NCBI GenBank assembly: GCA_964639665.1 | Contig: CAZXEU010000198.1 | Span: 1 to 6,167 of the forward strand | Source of the DNA: CAZXEU01 sp964639665 | GTDB lineage: Bacteria; Bacteroidota; Rhodothermia; Rhodothermales; Bin80 | Reading direction: 5' to 3' | DNA length: 6,167 bases | Part shown: one piece after another, positions 4,091-6,167 of the stretch | Layout of the letters: the number at the start of each line of letters is the position of its first letter | How positions within the stretch are numbered: position 1 is the first letter of the stretch | Program-made: the position numbers and the translations under genes | Notes under the pieces: model-generated | Told to the model about the DNA's origin: nothing | What the model saw: only the letters and a program-made list of their open reading frames with translations | Database searches by the model: none

Positions 4091-6167
4091 CTAAAAGGAA
4101 AGATCTATACCTACCGTAAAGCTCCTGGGAATCGGGTAATTGCCAAAATCCAGTCCCGGTTGCGTGTTGGCCGTTTCCATGTCCGTAACGTCCGGGTTTC
4201 CATCGTAGGGCGACAAAATGAGTAGGTTGTCACCCGAGATATAGAAACTGGACCCGGCAAGAGGTCCGCCCTGGAAATTGTACCGCACCATCAGGTTTCG
4301 CATCCAGAAGAAGCTCGCATCCGAAATCATCAGCGAATGGTTGTTGTCCCGGTACTGCTGCCGACCAAAGGCCCCGCCCAGCGGGCTTGGCGTAAGGCCA
4401 TCGCCCGGGTCCTGCGGCGAAACGTACATGTTCTGGACGTAATCCGAATCAACGATGAAGAGACCATCGATATTTCGGGCCGTCCTGTAGAACTCGGAGC
4501 GCAGATTGTTGCCGCCAAACGCGCCGGTAAAGAGCGCACGTACATCCACGTTGCCAAGCCTCACCGACTGCGTCATTCCGAATGTAAAGTCGGGATAGGC
4601 GTCGCCCAGTACTGCAAAGTCTCCTCCGGCACTTTGCATGACCCTCTCCGAAATCACGCCGTCGTTCTGGAGATCCCGGAAGATGATGGTCCCCGGAATC
4701 GCACCGGCGTATCCGGTAAGGTTGGCAAGCTGTTGTGCAGAATACACTCCATCAACCAGGTAGCCTACGTACGTGGACATCGGCAGACCCACACGGTGAA
4801 TGAACTCGGCCGGCCCTTCCCCGCCATAGCGGATGTCATTGCCGCCCGGCAGGGTCGTAACCTCATTGCGGTTGAAAGCCACGTTGAAATCTGTCCGCCA
4901 CGAGAAATTGTCTCGAGTGATATTGGCGGAGTGCAGCGAGATCTCCAGGCCCTGGTTCCTGATTTCACCCAGGTTCTCTGTTACGGCACTGAAACCGGAG
5001 GTTCTTGGCAGCTCGCGTCTTAGCAGCAATTGGTTCGTGTTTCGCTGATACAATTCAAGCGAAAGCCGCAGCCGGTAGTCGTGCAGAGACGCATCGACGC
5101 CAAAGTTGAATTCCTCCGTTTTTTCCCAGCCTAGTGCAGCATTCCCCATTGAGCCCAGGATGCGGCCAGCCGCAGTGTTATTGCCAAGTATGTAGTCGCT
5201 ATCTCCAATTACGCCCAGCGAGGAGTAATTCCCGATCTGGTTATTGCCGGTTTCCCCGTAGGAAAACCTGGCTCTTAGCTCGGGAATCTTCTCCTGCAGA
5301 CTTCCCATGAAGGATTCGTTGTGCAAGTTCCACGCTATGGCTCCAGAGGGGAACGTACCCCAGCGGTTGTCCGACCCGAATCGGGAAGATCCGTCCGCAC
5401 GGACCGTGCCCGTAACCACGAATCGATCACGGAAATTGTAATTCACCCGAGCCAGTCCGGACAACAGCGACCAGGATGCCTCTGAAGTCTGGCCCCGGAG
5501 ATTGGAAGCAACATTGAGCGTACGAATGTCATCGCCCGGGAACGTGCCCGTGAAATTGGACCGCAATACTTCCTCCTGCTGGGCCGTAAAGCCCGCCAGC
5601 GCATCCAGCCTGCCAGGGCCGAGCACGGTGGAAAGATTTACGGTCGATTCACTAAGCCAGTTCAGATGGTTATTGGACCTGAAGCGTCCGGTCGGAACCC
5701 GCGGAGGCGGCCTGCGCCGACGCCCGATGATCGACGGAATGAACTCTTCGCGCTCACCCGATCCGTAATCGACGTTGAAACTCTGGCGCAGCGACAGCCC
5801 CGGAATGATCTCGTAGTTGACGAACGCAGACGTAAGAGCGCGGAGCGACTCCTCGTGATCCACGTCTTCCTGCAACCACAGGATGGGGTTTGCATGGGAC
5901 CAGACGCCCGGACATACGAATCCCGGAGCCGCGCCAATCTGGGGATTCAGGCTGCCATCGGGAAGGTATACCTCAGCCAACGGACACATCATCCATGGGC
6001 CGCCTCCCGGATCGCCGTCGCCGCCACGACCGATTCCCCCTTCATAACCCAGATTTCGAATCGAAAACGTAGGCGCCACGCGGAGTCCAGCCGTAAGGTT
6101 CTGGGACAGATTCGCCTCGAGGTTTGCCCGGAGCGACATCCGCGTAAAATCCGTCTCCCGGACCTGG
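4091..6167 (-). CDS. susC: SusC/RagA-family TonB-dependent outer-membrane transporter, C-terminal two thirds
   Basis: The frame is open from the right edge (first codons read QVRETDFTR) to a TAG at 4093-4091, giving 691 visible residues. SusC proteins are about 1000 residues; the missing part should hold the signal peptide, the carboxypeptidase-regulatory-like domain, the plug and the first barrel strands. The Met at 6139 is internal, not a start. Conserved SusC barrel segments (window positions): RADGSSRFG (5375-5401), FSYGETGNNQIGNY (about 5225-5266), ENLGEIRNQGLEI (4940-4978), GYLVDGVYS (about 4739-4765), VLGDAYPDFTFG (4577-4612), MISDASFFWMRNLMVRYNF (about 4274-4330), YISGDNLLILSPYDGNPD (4190-4243), and the terminal strand PRSFTVGIDLSF ending in Phe, the usual barrel-assembly signal. 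It imports glycans or oligosaccharides using TonB energy, with SusD as its lid. No stop codon or frameshift is seen in the visible part, so the gene appears intact. It is the first visible gene of the minus-strand cluster. Confidence 0.96.
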   Translation of the reverse strand, partial: QVRETDFTRMSLRANLEANLSQNLTAGLRVAPTFSIRNLGYEGGIGRGGDGDPGGGPWMMCPLAEVYLPDGSLNPQIGAAPGFVCPGVWSHANPILWLQEDVDHEESLRALTSAFVNYEIIPGLSLRQSFNVDYGSGEREEFIPSIIGRRRRPPPRVPTGRFRSNNHLNWLSESTVNLSTVLGPGRLDALAGFTAQQEEVLRSNFTGTFPGDDIRTLNVASNLRGQTSEASWSLLSGLARVNYNFRDRFVVTGTVRADGSSRFGSDNRWGTFPSGAIAWNLHNESFMGSLQEKIPELRARFSYGETGNNQIGNYSSLGVIGDSDYILGNNTAAGRILGSMGNAALGWEKTEEFNFGVDASLHDYRLRLSLELYQRNTNQLLLRRELPRTSGFSAVTENLGEIRNQGLEISLHSANITRDNFSWRTDFNVAFNRNEVTTLPGGNDIRYGGEGPAEFIHRVGLPMSTYVGYLVDGVYSAQQLANLTGYAGAIPGTIIFRDLQNDGVISERVMQSAGGDFAVLGDAYPDFTFGMTQSVRLGNVDVRALFTGAFGGNNLRSEFYRTARNIDGLFIVDSDYVQNMYVSPQDPGDGLTPSPLGGAFGRQQYRDNNHSLMISDASFFWMRNLMVRYNFQGGPLAGSSFYISGDNLLILSPYDGNPDVTDMETANTQPGLDFGNYPIPRSFTVGIDLSF

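Noticed and set aside
4337..5023. A 228-codon open frame on the plus strand, opposite susC
   Set aside because: It is fully antisense to well-conserved SusC barrel coding, its translation resembles no family I know, and it is explained by the GC-rich codon pattern of susC.

Overview
The window is moderately GC-rich DNA. It is dominated by a polysaccharide-utilization-type gene set read on the minus strand, and a truncated gene plus a mobile-element end lie at the left edge. A SusC/RagA-type TonB-dependent transporter paired with a SusD/RagB lipoprotein points to Bacteroidota or relatives that use the same uptake system (Rhodothermota, Balneolota, Gemmatimonadota). A Shine-Dalgarno-like GGAGG before susD, and a small lipoprotein that is little more than a TonB-receptor plug domain, fit the non-Bacteroidia members better than gut Bacteroides. 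That assignment is inference.

Layout, in the direction of minus-strand transcription (right to left): susC, with its 5' end beyond the right edge (6167-4091); an 87-bp gap holding a perfect 13-bp-stem hairpin; susD (4003-2459); a 110-bp gap with a smaller hairpin; a DUF1080 / 3-keto-disaccharide hydrolase-like secreted protein (2348-1626); a 205-bp gap; and the plug-only lipoprotein (1420-890). All four genes are co-directional. The first three look like one operon. The plug gene could be co-transcribed or have its own promoter.

Positions 454-889 hold no gene I can support. On the plus strand, 136-453 is the C-terminal end of a sialidase/BNR-family protein whose 5' part is missing. It is cut exactly where the sequence turns into what looks like the end of an IS21-family insertion sequence (1-135). 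That end has a 5'-TG terminus as read from the minus strand, two tandem near-identical 21-bp subterminal repeats, and the first 11 codons of an IstA-like transposase running off the left edge.

Working model: SusC and SusD bind and import a glycan or glycoside across the outer membrane, and the DUF1080 protein would act outside the cytoplasm on an oxidised (3-keto) sugar or glycoside. The sialidase-like gene probably belonged to the same carbohydrate neighbourhood before the insertion broke it. The plug-only lipoprotein is the least understood component.
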